Shown: positions 26,377 to 35,563 of the stretch, piece by piece | Position numbering within the stretch: position 1 is the first letter of the stretch | Layout of the letters: every line of letters starts with the position of its first letter | Source of the DNA: an uncultured Ruminococcus sp. | GTDB taxonomy: Bacteria > Bacillota > Clostridia > Oscillospirales > Ruminococcaceae | DNA length: 64,000 nt | Direction of reading: 5' to 3' | NCBI GenBank assembly: GCA_902800795.1 | Contig: CADCFQ010000008.1 | Span: 1-64,000, forward strand | Made by a program: the position numbers and the translations under genes | The notes under the pieces: generated by a model | What the model was told of the DNA's origin: nothing | Databases searched by the model: none | Seen by the model: the letters and a program-made list of their open reading frames with translations, nothing else

Positions 26377-27383
26377 GCTTTCACCGCCTTGAAGCCTGCC
26401 GCACGGATGAGCCTGTTATAAACCGCAAGGCCAACACCGCTTTTTTCGGGGCACCTCGCATAGACCTTCTGCGCTCCCATCTCATCAAGGGTCCTAAGCG
26501 CCGTAAAAAGGTTCTGCGCCTGTTCCTCGGCGGTTGTCCCAAGCTCAACGTATCCTGCATCCAGCCCCTCGCAGTCATCTTTTGAGAAAACAAGGAGCAT
26601 GGTATTAGTGTCCATTTTTTTACCCACATAGTCACGAAAGGCCTTAACGTCGCCCTCAACTACGGTAACGTCCGCCTTCGGAGCATAGTGCTTGTATTTC
26701 ATTCCCGGAGAGCGCACGACAGCATCTGCCGAGAGCTGTTCGAGCACGCCCTTGTCTATGACAGTTTCGGCTATCTCTGAAAGCTCCTCGTCGCAGACAA
26801 AGCCCGGGCGAAGTATCCTTATCCTGCCGTTTTCAAAGCATATCACCGTTGACTCCACACCTACAGAGCAGTCTCCGCCGTCAACTATGGCCGCCACCCT
26901 GCCGTCCATATCGTCTTTCACATGGCGGAAAGATGTGGGCGAGGGGCTGCCCGAAAGGTTTGCCGAGGGCGCTGCCAGCGCAAAGCCGCAGGCCTTGATT
27001 ATCTCTCTTGCAACAGGGTGCGAGGGCATACGGATGCCCACGGTGTCAAGGCCGCCGCTGGTAACATCAGGCACGCAGTCAGCCTTCGGGAGTATCATCG
27101 TCAGCGGCCCCGGCATAAAGCGCTCGGCACATTTGAGAGCTATCTCGGGGACCTCTGACGCCAGGTCATAAAGCTGCGCCTTGTCAGCGATATGAACTAT
27201 CAGCGGATTATCCGAGGGTCTGCCTTTGGCTTCAAAAATGCGCTTCACTGCCGCCTCATCCAGGGCGTTTGCCGCAAGACCGTAGACGGTCTCTGTGGGT
27301 ATAGCTACGACCTGCCCCTGTGAGAGAAGCTCCGCCGCACGCCTTACAGAAGCGCTGTCAGCTCCAAGAATCTCTGTAACCAT
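26373..27383 (-). CDS. tsaC: L-threonylcarbamoyladenylate synthase, Sua5 type
   Basis: 336 residues, the long Sua5/YwlC form with a C-terminal Sua5 domain. Makes threonylcarbamoyl-AMP for t6A37 of ANN-decoding tRNAs. Shows GQVVAIPTETVYGLAANA, KGRPSDNPLIVHI, GPLTMILPK, and SANLSGSPSPTS. Its ATG overlaps the prfA stop as TAATG. The tsaC product is the substrate step before MtaB, whose gene is broken at the left end of this window. Confidence 0.95.
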   Translation of the reverse strand: MVTEILGADSASVRRAAELLSQGQVVAIPTETVYGLAANALDEAAVKRIFEAKGRPSDNPLIVHIADKAQLYDLASEVPEIALKCAERFMPGPLTMILPKADCVPDVTSGGLDTVGIRMPSHPVAREIIKACGFALAAPSANLSGSPSPTSFRHVKDDMDGRVAAIVDGGDCSVGVESTVICFENGRIRILRPGFVCDEELSEIAETVIDKGVLEQLSADAVVRSPGMKYKHYAPKADVTVVEGDVKAFRDYVGKKMDTNTMLLVFSKDDCEGLDAGYVELGTTAEEQAQNLFTALRTLDEMGAQKVYARCPEKSGVGLAVYNRLIRAAGFKAVKA

Positions 27384-28462
27384 TAGTCGTCCTTCTCTCC
27401 TGCCAGCTTGGCCGCCTGGTCGGCGGTCGCAAGGGCATCTATGACTTCATCAAGAGCACCGCCCAGCACCTGCTCGAGACGGTAGATAGTAAGACCTATC
27501 CTGTGGTCGGAAATACGGCCCTCGGGGAAGTTGTAGGTCCTTATCCTCTCGGAGCGGTCGCCTGTTCCCACCTGGGAGCGGCGGTTCTCGGCTATCTGTT
27601 TGTCCTGCTCCTGCTGCTTCTGGTCTAAAAGACGTGAGCGCAGGATAGCCAGAGCCTTGGCCTTGTTCTGGAACTGTGAACGCTCGTTCTGGCATTCCAC
27701 CACCATACCTGTGGGCAGGTGGGTTATCCTTATTGCGGACGAGGTCTTGTTGATGTGCTGGCCGCCGGCACCCGACGAACGGAACACATCTATCTTCAGG
27801 TCCTTTTCCTCGTTGATGTCAAGCTCAACGTCCTCGGCCTCGGGCAGAACAGCCACAGTGACCGTGGAGGTGTGTACTCTGCCCTGGGACTCTGTCTCTG
27901 GAACACGCTGAACACGGTGTACACCGCTTTCATATTTGAGCCTTGAATATGCTCCGTTTCCGGAAACACTGAATGTGACTTCCTTGAAGCCCCCGAGCTC
28001 TGTCTCGTTTGCATTCAAAAGCTCCGTCTGCCAGCCCTGAGAGGAAGCATACATCGAATACATCCTGTAAAGCGAACCTGCGAACAGTGCGGCTTCCTCG
28101 CCGCCGGCGCCGCCTCTTATCTCGATGATTACGTTCTTTTCGTCATTTGGGTCCTTGGGCAGCAGCATTATTTTCAGCTCCTGCTCGAGCTCTGCCATCC
28201 TGTCCTTCGACTCCTCGAACTGCGCCTGGACCATCTCTTTGAAGTCCTTGTCAAGTCCGCCGCCCTCAAGCAGCTCCTTTGCCTCATCAAAGGACTCCTT
28301 CTCTTTTTTATACTCGCCGAAAGACTGTGCTATCGGTTCGAGAGTCTTGTATTCTTTCATAAGCTCGGTATACAGCCTGCCGTCGTTTACGACCTCGGGC
28401 TGCATGAGCCTTTCGTTTATCTCGTTGAATTTATCTTCGAGAGCCTGTAATTTTTCAAACAT
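27383..28462 (-). CDS. prfA: peptide chain release factor 1
   Basis: 359 residues, full length. Recognises UAA and UAG. GGQ loop in [17 protein letters not shown], and the RF1 anticodon-like region earlier ([18 protein letters not shown] follows it). ATG 28462 has ACGGAGGT eight bases upstream. Presence of an intact RF1 agrees with TAG being an ordinary stop here. Confidence 0.97.
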   Translation of the reverse strand: MFEKLQALEDKFNEINERLMQPEVVNDGRLYTELMKEYKTLEPIAQSFGEYKKEKESFDEAKELLEGGGLDKDFKEMVQAQFEESKDRMAELEQELKIMLLPKDPNDEKNVIIEIRGGAGGEEAALFAGSLYRMYSMYASSQGWQTELLNANETELGGFKEVTFSVSGNGAYSRLKYESGVHRVQRVPETESQGRVHTSTVTVAVLPEAEDVELDINEEKDLKIDVFRSSGAGGQHINKTSSAIRITHLPTGMVVECQNERSQFQNKAKALAILRSRLLDQKQQEQDKQIAENRRSQVGTGDRSERIRTYNFPEGRISDHRIGLTIYRLEQVLGGALDEVIDALATADQAAKLAGEKDD

Positions 28463-28517
28463 AGTTTTTACCTCCGTTTTGTCAAGTTGTTTTTGTCTGC
28501 GAAAATGAACAGCAGCG

Positions 28518-28703
28518 CTACAGCCCGTCACGGAGTATCTGTTTGATGTTTTTTTCTATCTTGGCACGGGGGATCATAAATTCCCTGCCGCAGCCCTTAC
28601 ACCTGAGCTTAAAGTCCATGCCCGAACGCAGAACTTCCATTTTGTTTTCACCGCAGGGGTGTTTTTTCTTTAAAACGAGCACATCGCCCTTCTGAACGTC
28701 CAT
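28518..28703 (-). CDS. DUF951 family protein
   Basis: 61 residues. [20 protein letters not shown], then [19 protein letters not shown]: a small beta barrel plus CxxC, the DUF951 (YyzM-like) signature. AAAGGAGGT before ATG 28703. First gene of a six-gene unit led by prfA. Function unknown. Confidence 0.88.
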   Translation of the reverse strand: MDVQKGDVLVLKKKHPCGENKMEVLRSGMDFKLRCKGCGREFMIPRAKIEKNIKQILRDGL

Positions 28704-28737
28704 AAGGCACCTCCTTTTTAAATGCTCATACCTAGTT

Positions 28738-28766
28738 ATTATACCACAGCGAGCCATAGATTTCAA
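28738..28766 (-). promoter_or_regulatory. sigma-A promoter of the DUF951-prfA operon
   Basis: Minus strand: TTGAAA (28761-28766), 17-base spacer, TATAAT (28738-28743). Confidence 0.82.
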
Positions 28767-28771
28767 GAACT

Positions 28772-28821
28772 ATCTGTTAAATTTAAAGGCACCGCCATCT
28801 GTTAAATTTAAAGGCACCGCC
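28772..28821 (+). repeat. exact 25-bp tandem duplication at a terminator
   Basis: Copies 28772-28796 and 28797-28821 are identical and contain one arm (GGCACCGCC on the plus strand) and the A/T tail of the terminator that ends the mutS2 operon. Confidence 0.95.
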
Positions 28822-28840
28822 TTTCGGACGGTGCCCGGGT
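28797..28840 (-). terminator. terminator of the phoH-mutS2 operon
   Basis: Minus strand: GGCACCG/CGGTGCC stem with TCCGAAAGG loop, then TTTAAATTT. The 3' arm and tail are repeated once more directly downstream. Confidence 0.8.
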
Positions 28841-28846
28841 ATGTAT

Positions 28847-29179
28847 TTATGCTTCGCCGAGAAGAGTAAGCTTTATGTGAAGGGACTCATCCACCTCCAC
28901 AAGGTATTCCTCCTGCTCCGGCGGAACTATCGGCGAAAAGGATGATATCTTCAGCTTCGTGCAGCCAGGTCTGAGGCCCCTGAAGGTGAACACATAGAAA
29001 AACGGCGCTCCGCAGATAGTCTCCTTGCTTTTATTCTCGTAATCACGCACACAGGTGTATTCGGCTATGTCCTCCTGGGCAAATTCCGCACTGTATTCGG
29101 GACCGCCGCCTTCAAAAGAATCATATCTAAGCACTGCCTCCATAGCGGCAGTGTCGTGTTTTCCTGAAAACAGGCTCAT
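28847..29179 (-). CDS. conserved hypothetical protein, predicted Ig-like fold
   Basis: 110 residues, no signal peptide or membrane helix. C-terminal half FFYVFTFRGLRPGCTKLKIS recalls the F-x-F-x-x-L-x-P-G-x-x-x-L pattern of chagasin-like (I42) and related Ig-fold domains. The NPTTG inhibitor motif is absent, so I do not call it an inhibitor. Last gene of the phoH-to-mutS2 operon, 14 bases after the mutS2 stop. Confidence 0.6.
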   Translation of the reverse strand: MSLFSGKHDTAAMEAVLRYDSFEGGGPEYSAEFAQEDIAEYTCVRDYENKSKETICGAPFFYVFTFRGLRPGCTKLKISSFSPIVPPEQEEYLVEVDESLHIKLTLLGEA

Positions 29180-29193
29180 AATGCTCCTCCTTG

Positions 29194-31596
29194 TTATTTA
29201 AGTTCAACGATCGTCACTCCGTCTTCGCCCTCGCCGTAAACTCCGGGACGGCAGGACTTGACCGAGCGGTGACGTTTAAGGTGGTTTCTCACAGCGTTTT
29301 TAAGGACACCCGTTCCTCTTCCGTGGATGATGGTCAGCATGGTAACGCCCGACATTATGGCGTCAGAGATAAACTGGTCCACCTCGTGAATGCCTTCGTC
29401 CGAAGCAAAGCCTCTTATATCCAGCTCCGTGGAGAGCTTTCTTGTCATACGGCTCTCAACGCCTGTCTTTGTGACTCCGCTTCCCTTGGGTTTCCCGGGC
29501 TGTTTTTTGGCCGGTGCCGGCTCCTCCTCAATAAGGCGAAGCTTTGAAGCATCCACCTTAGTTCTCATAACGCCTATCTGGACATAGCAGTTTCCCGACT
29601 GGTCGGGGGCTGTGGTAAGGATGCCTCTCCTGCCGTTATCGGCGATAAGGACACGGTCGCCCTTTTTGAGGGGCCTGGGCAGAACATACTCTGCATTCCT
29701 GCTCTCCATTTCGGGGACGGACTCGTCATAAAGCTTGTTGATAGCTCTGCGCTGGATGCCCTTGGCCTGAGCCGCCTTCTGGGAGAAATCGGCCTTGTCC
29801 TTCTGCTTTTTAAGCTCCTCCAGCTCCTCCACAAGGTGCTGTGACTCAATCCTTACGTTCTTGACTATAGTCTCGGCCTGGAGCCTTGCCTGCTCAAGCT
29901 CTTTCTCCTTGCGGTCATAAAGCTCCTCACGCTCACGCTCCAGCTCTTCTCTTATCCTTGCGGCTTCACGCTTTTCGCTCTCCAGCTCTTTTCTTGCCGC
30001 TTCAAGCTCGCTCCTCGACTGTTCAAGTCTCTCAATCACGTTTTCAAAGCGCCTGTTGTCATCGGTGATAAGGCTCTTTGCGTGGCTGATTATCTCGTCG
30101 TCTATACCGAGGCTCCGGGAGATATCGAAAGCGTTCGACTTTCCGGGCGAGCCTATGATAAGGCGGTAGGTGGGTTTGAGGGTCTTTGTGTCAAACTCGC
30201 AGGATGCGTTCTCGACGCCCTCGGTATCAAGGGCATACATTTTAAGCTCCTGATAGTGGGTGGTGGTGACAAGCGTTGCTCCGAACTTTGATATGCGCTC
30301 GATAATGGATACCGCCAGCGCAGCACCCTCCACAGGGTCGGTGCCGGAGCCCAGCTCATCGAGCAGCACAAGGCTCTCGCTGTCTGCTTCGTCGAGGATG
30401 TTTCTCACCCTGTTCATGTGGGACGAGAAGGTGGAAAGGTTCTCCTCGATAGACTGCATATCGCCGATGTCCACAAGTATCTTCTTATAGACCGAGATGC
30501 GGCTGCCGTCAGAGGCCGGGATAAGAAGCCCGCACATAGTCATAAGAGTGAGCAGACCCACTGTCTTTAGCACAACGGTCTTACCGCCGGTGTTAGGTCC
30601 TGTGATGACCAGGGACTTATAGCTCTCGCCTATGGAGAAATCGACAGGCACGGCCTTGTTCTTATCAAGCAGCGGATGCCTTGCCTTATTGAGGATTATA
30701 ACTCCGTCATCGGAGATCTCCGGGGTCATGGCTCTCATATCTGCGGCAAGGTTTGATTTTGAAAAATAAACATCCAGCTGTGCCGCCGCATTATAGCCCG
30801 AGATAAGCTTGTCGGCAGAAGCCGCACACATATCCGAAAGCTCACGGATTATGCGCCTTATCTCATCCTGCTCCTCGCCCTGGAGTATTCGTATCTCATT
30901 GTTGGCCTCGACTATGCTCATAGGCTCGATAAACAGTGTCGAGCCCGTTGCCGAGGTGTCATGTACAAGGCCGGGGACACGGCTCTTATACTCTGTCTTT
31001 ACAGGAAGGACAAAGCGGCCGTCACGCAGGGTGACAACGCTTTCCTGAAGGTATTTCGTCACGCTGGAGGACTTTATCATCCTGTCCAGGGACTCTCTTA
31101 TCTTAAGTCCCCCACGGCTTATTTTCAGCCTTATCGAGCGCAGCTGTGCGCTTGCGTCATCGGTAAGCTCTGTGTCGCTGGCAATGGCTGTTTCAAGCCT
31201 TGTCAGCAGAGCCTTGTCGGGAAAAAGCTGCTCGAACAGGAAGCTCAGCTCATCCGTATCCTCGTCCCTTATCTGGCCGAACCAGCTGTAAAGCTCCTGT
31301 ACCTGTGCCAGCAGACGCCTTACTCTTATAAGCTCCTCCAGCGACATGATGCCGCCGCTCTGTGCTCTCCGGAGCGGAGCGCTTATATCGGGGATGTTGT
31401 AAAAGACAGGCGAGCCGTATCTTACGGAAAGAGTGAAAGCAAGTGTTGTCCTTGCCACCTCACGCCTGACCTCAAAAAGGTCGTCGTCCGGCCGGATAGC
31501 CAGCGCCATTTTTTTCGCCTCGGGATTTGAACACTTTCCCGAAAGCATCTCAAGTATTTTATGTAATTCAAGTACTTCGCAGTTTTTATGATCCAT
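29194..31596 (-). CDS. mutS2: endonuclease MutS2 / ribosome-rescue ATPase
   Basis: 800 residues. MutS-like ATPase core: Walker A VITGPNTGGKTVVLKT near 330, LLDELGSGTDP and TTHYQELK further on, a long Glu/Arg-rich coiled coil at 515-620, and a C-terminal Smr domain with ELDIRGFASDEG and IIHGRGTGVL. In B. subtilis MutS2 splits collided ribosomes and feeds ribosome quality control; older work assigned anti-recombination. With rqcP also in this window, a quality-control role fits. Last but one gene of the phoH operon. Confidence 0.95.
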   Translation of the reverse strand: MDHKNCEVLELHKILEMLSGKCSNPEAKKMALAIRPDDDLFEVRREVARTTLAFTLSVRYGSPVFYNIPDISAPLRRAQSGGIMSLEELIRVRRLLAQVQELYSWFGQIRDEDTDELSFLFEQLFPDKALLTRLETAIASDTELTDDASAQLRSIRLKISRGGLKIRESLDRMIKSSSVTKYLQESVVTLRDGRFVLPVKTEYKSRVPGLVHDTSATGSTLFIEPMSIVEANNEIRILQGEEQDEIRRIIRELSDMCAASADKLISGYNAAAQLDVYFSKSNLAADMRAMTPEISDDGVIILNKARHPLLDKNKAVPVDFSIGESYKSLVITGPNTGGKTVVLKTVGLLTLMTMCGLLIPASDGSRISVYKKILVDIGDMQSIEENLSTFSSHMNRVRNILDEADSESLVLLDELGSGTDPVEGAALAVSIIERISKFGATLVTTTHYQELKMYALDTEGVENASCEFDTKTLKPTYRLIIGSPGKSNAFDISRSLGIDDEIISHAKSLITDDNRRFENVIERLEQSRSELEAARKELESEKREAARIREELEREREELYDRKEKELEQARLQAETIVKNVRIESQHLVEELEELKKQKDKADFSQKAAQAKGIQRRAINKLYDESVPEMESRNAEYVLPRPLKKGDRVLIADNGRRGILTTAPDQSGNCYVQIGVMRTKVDASKLRLIEEEPAPAKKQPGKPKGSGVTKTGVESRMTRKLSTELDIRGFASDEGIHEVDQFISDAIMSGVTMLTIIHGRGTGVLKNAVRNHLKRHRSVKSCRPGVYGEGEDGVTIVELK

Positions 31597-31615
31597 TTTT
31601 CTCTCCGTTATCTGT

Positions 31616-32368
31616 CTACAGGAGCGACTTGTAAAAACGCAGAGTGCGCATCTCGCCCCTTATATGATATCTTAAAAATCTCTTTGTAAACTCGCCAAGG
31701 AGCGAGCGGTATTTATCGCTCAGCCGAAAGCTGAACAGGCGGTCATAGTCACTGAGGGCTATGAACCTTATTGTGTAGAGCATAGTGGGGTCAGCCTTGA
31801 AGATGTGGTCCTCCCCTTTTTCCTCATAACAGCTGTCACACAGCATACTGCCGGACGCTATGTCGATATACATAGCGTCCGCTTCGCTTTTAAGACACTC
31901 ACGGCAGCCTATAAGGTCGGGCATAAAGCCTGTCTCGCAAAGCAGCCGCAGCTCGAACACCGAGCGCAGAAGCTCCGTATCCATACGGTCGGTATCCAGC
32001 GAATAGAAGGTGTTTAGCGTCAGGCGCAGTATCTCGGTACAATCGGTGTTCTCCGTTCCCGTAAAGCGCAGAAGCTCGCAGAAATACATACCCAGCGCCA
32101 TTTTGACAGCATCAAGCCGCAGGTTATAGAACAGCTTTATGCTCTCGCAGGAATTGAGATAATATATCTGCTGGTTCGTATTCTTTTTCTCATCCAGACA
32201 AAAGGACGAATAAGCGAACATCTCCGAGGGGGAAGCGTTCTTCGAGCTCTTCCTGCCGCCACGGATAAACACATTGACTATCCCCTTTTCGGCGGTCAGT
32301 ATGCTTATCGACTTGCTGGCTTCACCACGGTCGCTCTCTCTTATCACAAGTCCCTTTAAGGTCAGCAA
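31616..32368 (-). CDS. recO: DNA repair protein RecO
   Basis: 250 residues. N-terminal OB fold (LKGLVIRESDRGEASKSISILTAEKG) and a helical C-terminus with a zinc-type four-cysteine set CRECLKS ... CDSCYEE. Loads RecA in the RecFOR pathway. Its start lies inside the yqzL reading frame. Standard era-recO neighbourhood. Confidence 0.93.
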   Translation of the reverse strand: MLTLKGLVIRESDRGEASKSISILTAEKGIVNVFIRGGRKSSKNASPSEMFAYSSFCLDEKKNTNQQIYYLNSCESIKLFYNLRLDAVKMALGMYFCELLRFTGTENTDCTEILRLTLNTFYSLDTDRMDTELLRSVFELRLLCETGFMPDLIGCRECLKSEADAMYIDIASGSMLCDSCYEEKGEDHIFKADPTMLYTIRFIALSDYDRLFSFRLSDKYRSLLGEFTKRFLRYHIRGEMRTLRFYKSLL

Positions 32369-32453
32369 GGCGCTCTCCCTCTCTCTCGCTTCGGCAGTAG
32401 TTCAGATAGTCCTCTATCCTGCCGCTTTTAAAAAATATATCCCAGTATGACAT
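32322..32453 (-). CDS. yqzL: YqzL-like small protein
   Basis: 43 codons, ATG 32453, stop TGA 32322-32324; CGAGGTGATC lies just upstream as a ribosome site. The product starts MSYWDIFFKSGRIEDYLNYC and has a charged, Glu/Arg-rich tail. Size, the W-x-x-F-x-x-(T/S)-G-x-I-x-x-Y-L pattern and position between era and recO match YqzL of Bacillus and clostridia. It overlaps recO by 47 bases in another frame, so the two are translationally coupled. Function unknown. Confidence 0.8.
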   Translation of the reverse strand: MSYWDIFFKSGRIEDYLNYCRSEREGERLADLKGTCDKRERPW

Positions 32454-32515
32454 AAGATCACCTCGGTATTATCATCTGCAAAAAAGACGATAATATCATT
32501 GGTCGTTTCTGCCAT

Positions 32516-33418
32516 TCAGTCAAGACCGAAATTTTTGATAAGACCCTCACGGTTTCTCCAGTCCTCTTTCACCTTTACCCAGCACTGGAGATTTACCTTT
32601 ATGCCGAAGAACTCCTCGAGCTCCTCTCTCGCTTGGGAGCCTATCCTTCTCAGCATCGAACCGCCCTTTCCGATAAGTATGCCCTTATGGCTCTCACGCT
32701 CACAGAAGATAGTGGCGTCGATATCAAGGATGGTCTCGCCGTTTCTGTTCTCACGCTCGTTCAGCCTCTCGATAGTCACGGCTATGCCGTGAGGCACTTC
32801 CTCATTGAGGTTCTGGAGCGCCTTTTCTCTTATCATCTCCGACATTATCACCTTTTCGGGCTGATCGGTAAACTTGTCATCCGGGAAATAGTGAGGCCCC
32901 TCGACAGCGTTTTTCTCAAACAGCTCCATGATGATATCGAGCCCGTCCTCCTGAACCACGCTTATGGGCACGACCTCGTCAAAATCATAAAGAGAAGAAT
33001 ACTCTGTGATGACTTCAAACAGTTTCTCTTTGTCCTTTATAAGGTCGGTCTTGTTTATCGCAAGGATGACCTTTGTCTTCTTTGAAAAGCCCTCGACAAG
33101 TTTTCGCTCGCTTTCGTTGGGCTTCTTGGTGCAGTCCGCCATCATAAGGATCAGCTCGCCCTCGGACACGCTCTCGCTCACAGCCTTGAGCATATGCTCG
33201 CTGAGCTTGTTGTGCGCCTTATGAACACCGGGTGTGTCCAAAAAAACGTACTGTATATCTCCCCGGGTCAGCACCCCCGTTATCCTTGTTCTGGTGGTCT
33301 GGGGCTTGGCGCTCACGGCCGCTATCTTCTCGCCCACGAGCTTGTTAAGCAGCGAGCTCTTTCCTGCGTTCGCCCTTCCGACTATCGTTACAAATACACT
33401 TTTACTGCTCATTATCAT
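32516..33418 (-). CDS. era: GTPase Era
   Basis: 300 residues. G1 GRANAGKSSL, G2/G3 region PQTTRTR and DTPGVHK, G4 NKTD, then a KH domain with IGKGGSMLRRIGSQAREELE. Helps 16S rRNA maturation and 30S assembly. ATG 33418 follows AAGGAAG and overlaps the end of dgkA. Adjacent to ybeY, another 16S rRNA factor. Confidence 0.97.
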   Translation of the reverse strand: MIMSSKSVFVTIVGRANAGKSSLLNKLVGEKIAAVSAKPQTTRTRITGVLTRGDIQYVFLDTPGVHKAHNKLSEHMLKAVSESVSEGELILMMADCTKKPNESERKLVEGFSKKTKVILAINKTDLIKDKEKLFEVITEYSSLYDFDEVVPISVVQEDGLDIIMELFEKNAVEGPHYFPDDKFTDQPEKVIMSEMIREKALQNLNEEVPHGIAVTIERLNERENRNGETILDIDATIFCERESHKGILIGKGGSMLRRIGSQAREELEEFFGIKVNLQCWVKVKEDWRNREGLIKNFGLD

Positions 33419-33902
33419 TTACTTCCTTATCCTTATTATCTCCGAAACAGAACACGAACCACAGCCACAGCAATAAAAGCGCCAAAAACGCAGCGATACG
33501 CCATACCTTGTCCGTCATCACTGTCCATATATGCGCAAACACAGCTGTGTCCCACAAGATGAACACGCCGCATATCACGCTTACTAAAGCCATAACAAGG
33601 ACTGCGCCCGAAGCACAGTCCTTAGCCTTTTTTGCTATATCATTTCTATCCTTCGTCACAAGATCCACAAGATTCTCTGCCGCTGTATTGAAAAGCTCGG
33701 CTCCTATAACGCCGCCTATACACAAAAACAGCACTGCGCTCTCTGCACCTGTCAGGTCATAAAAGCGCATTATCCAGATAACGAAGGCCGCAGCTCCGAG
33801 ATGAAAACGCAGATTGCGCTCCGTCCTTACTGCCGAAGCTATCCCCCTTGCGGCATAGCCAAAGCTTTTTAAAAAGCGGATAAAGCTCTTACTTATGCGC
33901 AT
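33402..33902 (-). CDS. dgkA: diacylglycerol/undecaprenol kinase family protein with extended C-terminus
   Basis: About 166 residues. Gram-positive DgkA core: SFGYAARGIASAVRTERNLRFH, GGVIGAELFNTAAENLVDLV (active-site Glu and Asn), then a third helix. The C-terminus carries an extra membrane helix (IAAFLALLLLWLWFVFCFG) and a charged tail beyond the usual 120-130 residues. ATG 33902 or TTG 33914. It likely recycles undecaprenol. It lies between ybeY and era, as in many Firmicutes. Confidence 0.9.
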   Translation of the reverse strand: MRISKSFIRFLKSFGYAARGIASAVRTERNLRFHLGAAAFVIWIMRFYDLTGAESAVLFLCIGGVIGAELFNTAAENLVDLVTKDRNDIAKKAKDCASGAVLVMALVSVICGVFILWDTAVFAHIWTVMTDKVWRIAAFLALLLLWLWFVFCFGDNKDKEVNDNEQ

Positions 33903-34398
33903 GCTCTTCCACAAAGGTCTCGTCTCTCGAGATTCCCAGCTGCGCTAAGATCGCCTCTTCCTTTTCTCTCATGATACGCTCCTGGAGCGGTCCCTCTTCG
34001 TGGTCATAGCCCAGCAGATGGAGCATGGAATGAACGGTCAGGAAGCCGACCTCACGCTCCAGCGAATGGCCGTAGACCTCTGCCTGACGGAAAGCCGTCT
34101 CAAGGCTTATAACTATATCTCCCAGAAGCGCTGCTCCTGTCTCGTGGTCGATATCATACACTCCGTCCTCACCAAGAGGGAACGACAGAACATCCGTAGA
34201 CCTGTCGATATTGCGGTGAGTCTTGTTGAGCTCATGTATCTTCTCGTCGTTCACAAATGTGACCGAGACCTCAAAATCCTTACTGAACCCCTCATACTGT
34301 GTCACCGCATGGCAGCAGCGCCTTATGAGAAGCCTTATCCCTACCGGTACCTTGATATCAGATTGTTCGTTCGAGATCAGAACTCTAGCCTTTCCCAT
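33889..34398 (-). CDS. ybeY: endoribonuclease/rRNA maturation factor YbeY
   Basis: 169 residues. Zinc site HSMLHLLGYDHEEG (HxxxHxxxxxH) near residue 125, with the typical TDVLSFPLGE upstream. Needed for 16S rRNA 3'-end processing. ATG 34398 after AGGGAG; upstream TTG codons are less likely. Between phoH and dgkA. Confidence 0.96.
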   Translation of the reverse strand: MGKARVLISNEQSDIKVPVGIRLLIRRCCHAVTQYEGFSKDFEVSVTFVNDEKIHELNKTHRNIDRSTDVLSFPLGEDGVYDIDHETGAALLGDIVISLETAFRQAEVYGHSLEREVGFLTVHSMLHLLGYDHEEGPLQERIMREKEEAILAQLGISRDETFVEEHAHK

Positions 34399-34448
34399 TT
34401 TCAACAACTCCCTGTTTTAAGATTTCCCTCTCCCCGGGATCTTATCAT

Positions 34449-35408
34449 TTATTGGTGCCTTGCATATTTCTCGTATGCAACTATAATATCCTGCACAAGC
34501 TTATGTCTCACAACATCCTTGTCGGAGAAACGGTTTATCTCTATCCCCTCGATGTTCTTGAGAACGTGCATAGCCTGTATAAGTCCCGACCGTTTCTGAT
34601 CGGGCAGATCTATCTGGGTTATATCTCCCGTTATGACTATCTTTGAATTGAAGCCAAGACGGGTAAGGAACATTTTCATCTGTTCATGTGTGGTGTTCTG
34701 CGCTTCATCAAGAATAATGAACGAATCGTCAAGGGTCCTTCCCCTCATATAAGCCAGGGGCGCTACCTCGATACAGCCACGCTCCTGCTGTCTTGCAAAG
34801 GTCTCGGGTCCCAGCATCTCAAAAAGCGCATCGTAGAGCGGCCTCAGATACGGGTCCACCTTGTTCTGAAGATCGCCCGGAAGAAAGCCCAGCTTTTCTC
34901 CCGCTTCCACCGCAGGACGGGTAAGGATTATCTTCTCGCACTCGTGAGCTTTGAAAGCCTTTACCGCCATAGCCACCGCAAGATAGGTCTTTCCCGTTCC
35001 GGCAGGGCCAACGCCCAGGACTATGGTGTTGTTTCTTATAGCGTCCACATATCTTTTCTGACCGAGAGTCTTGGGCTTTACCACTCTGCCGCTCATGGTC
35101 ACGCAGACACCGCCGTCCGATATACGGCTTATCTCATACTGCTTGCCCTCTTCCACAAGAGAGAAAACATACCTTATCACCTGTTCAGTGAGCGCTTCGC
35201 CCTTAGCGATAACGGTTATCAGCGCCTCTATCGCCTGGGTGGCTTTGAACACCGATTCCTCATCGCCTGTTATTTTTATATTATCGCCTCTGCAGAGTAC
35301 CACGACGCCGTATTCACGCTGTATCATATTGAGGTTCTCGTCGTAATTTCCGCAGAGAGACAGCACTGTTTCCAGCCTGTCTACACTGATCGCTCTTTCT
35401 GCCATCAT
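34449..35408 (-). CDS. phoH: PhoH-like ATPase
   Basis: 319 residues. Walker A GVGPAGTGKTYLAVA near 130, Walker B-like FIILDEAQNTT, and an N-terminal KH-like region. ATG 35408 follows AAGGAAG. PhoH/PhoL proteins are RNA-related ATPases genetically linked to ybeY, which follows. First gene of the main operon, with a promoter just upstream. Confidence 0.93.
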   Translation of the reverse strand: MMAERAISVDRLETVLSLCGNYDENLNMIQREYGVVVLCRGDNIKITGDEESVFKATQAIEALITVIAKGEALTEQVIRYVFSLVEEGKQYEISRISDGGVCVTMSGRVVKPKTLGQKRYVDAIRNNTIVLGVGPAGTGKTYLAVAMAVKAFKAHECEKIILTRPAVEAGEKLGFLPGDLQNKVDPYLRPLYDALFEMLGPETFARQQERGCIEVAPLAYMRGRTLDDSFIILDEAQNTTHEQMKMFLTRLGFNSKIVITGDITQIDLPDQKRSGLIQAMHVLKNIEGIEINRFSDKDVVRHKLVQDIIVAYEKYARHQ

Positions 35409-35451
35409 CAAACTTCCTTTTCCATTTAGGCTCACAGAGCCTTACGAGAAT

Positions 35452-35480
35452 AGTATATCACATCTTTTCAGAAATTGCAA
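35452..35480 (-). promoter_or_regulatory. sigma-A promoter of the phoH operon
   Basis: Minus strand: TTGCAA (35475-35480), 17-base spacer, TATACT (35452-35457). It separates the housekeeping operon from the sporulation pair upstream. Confidence 0.7.
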
Positions 35481-35563
35481 TAATAATTATAGCAAAATTC
35501 AACAAAAATTTCAGACATTGTAAAGCATTGTCAACAGTTTTTTTCGCTCCGGCTGTGGGCATC

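Noticed and set aside
28847..29179. Chagasin-type cysteine protease inhibitor
   Set aside because: Only the central beta pattern resembles the family; the NPTTG loop and a secretion signal are missing.
35495..35535. Strong sigma-A promoter from TTGACA near 35530 on the minus strand ahead of phoH
   Set aside because: No -10 box at 16-18 bases; the TTGCAA/TATACT pair closer to the gene is better.
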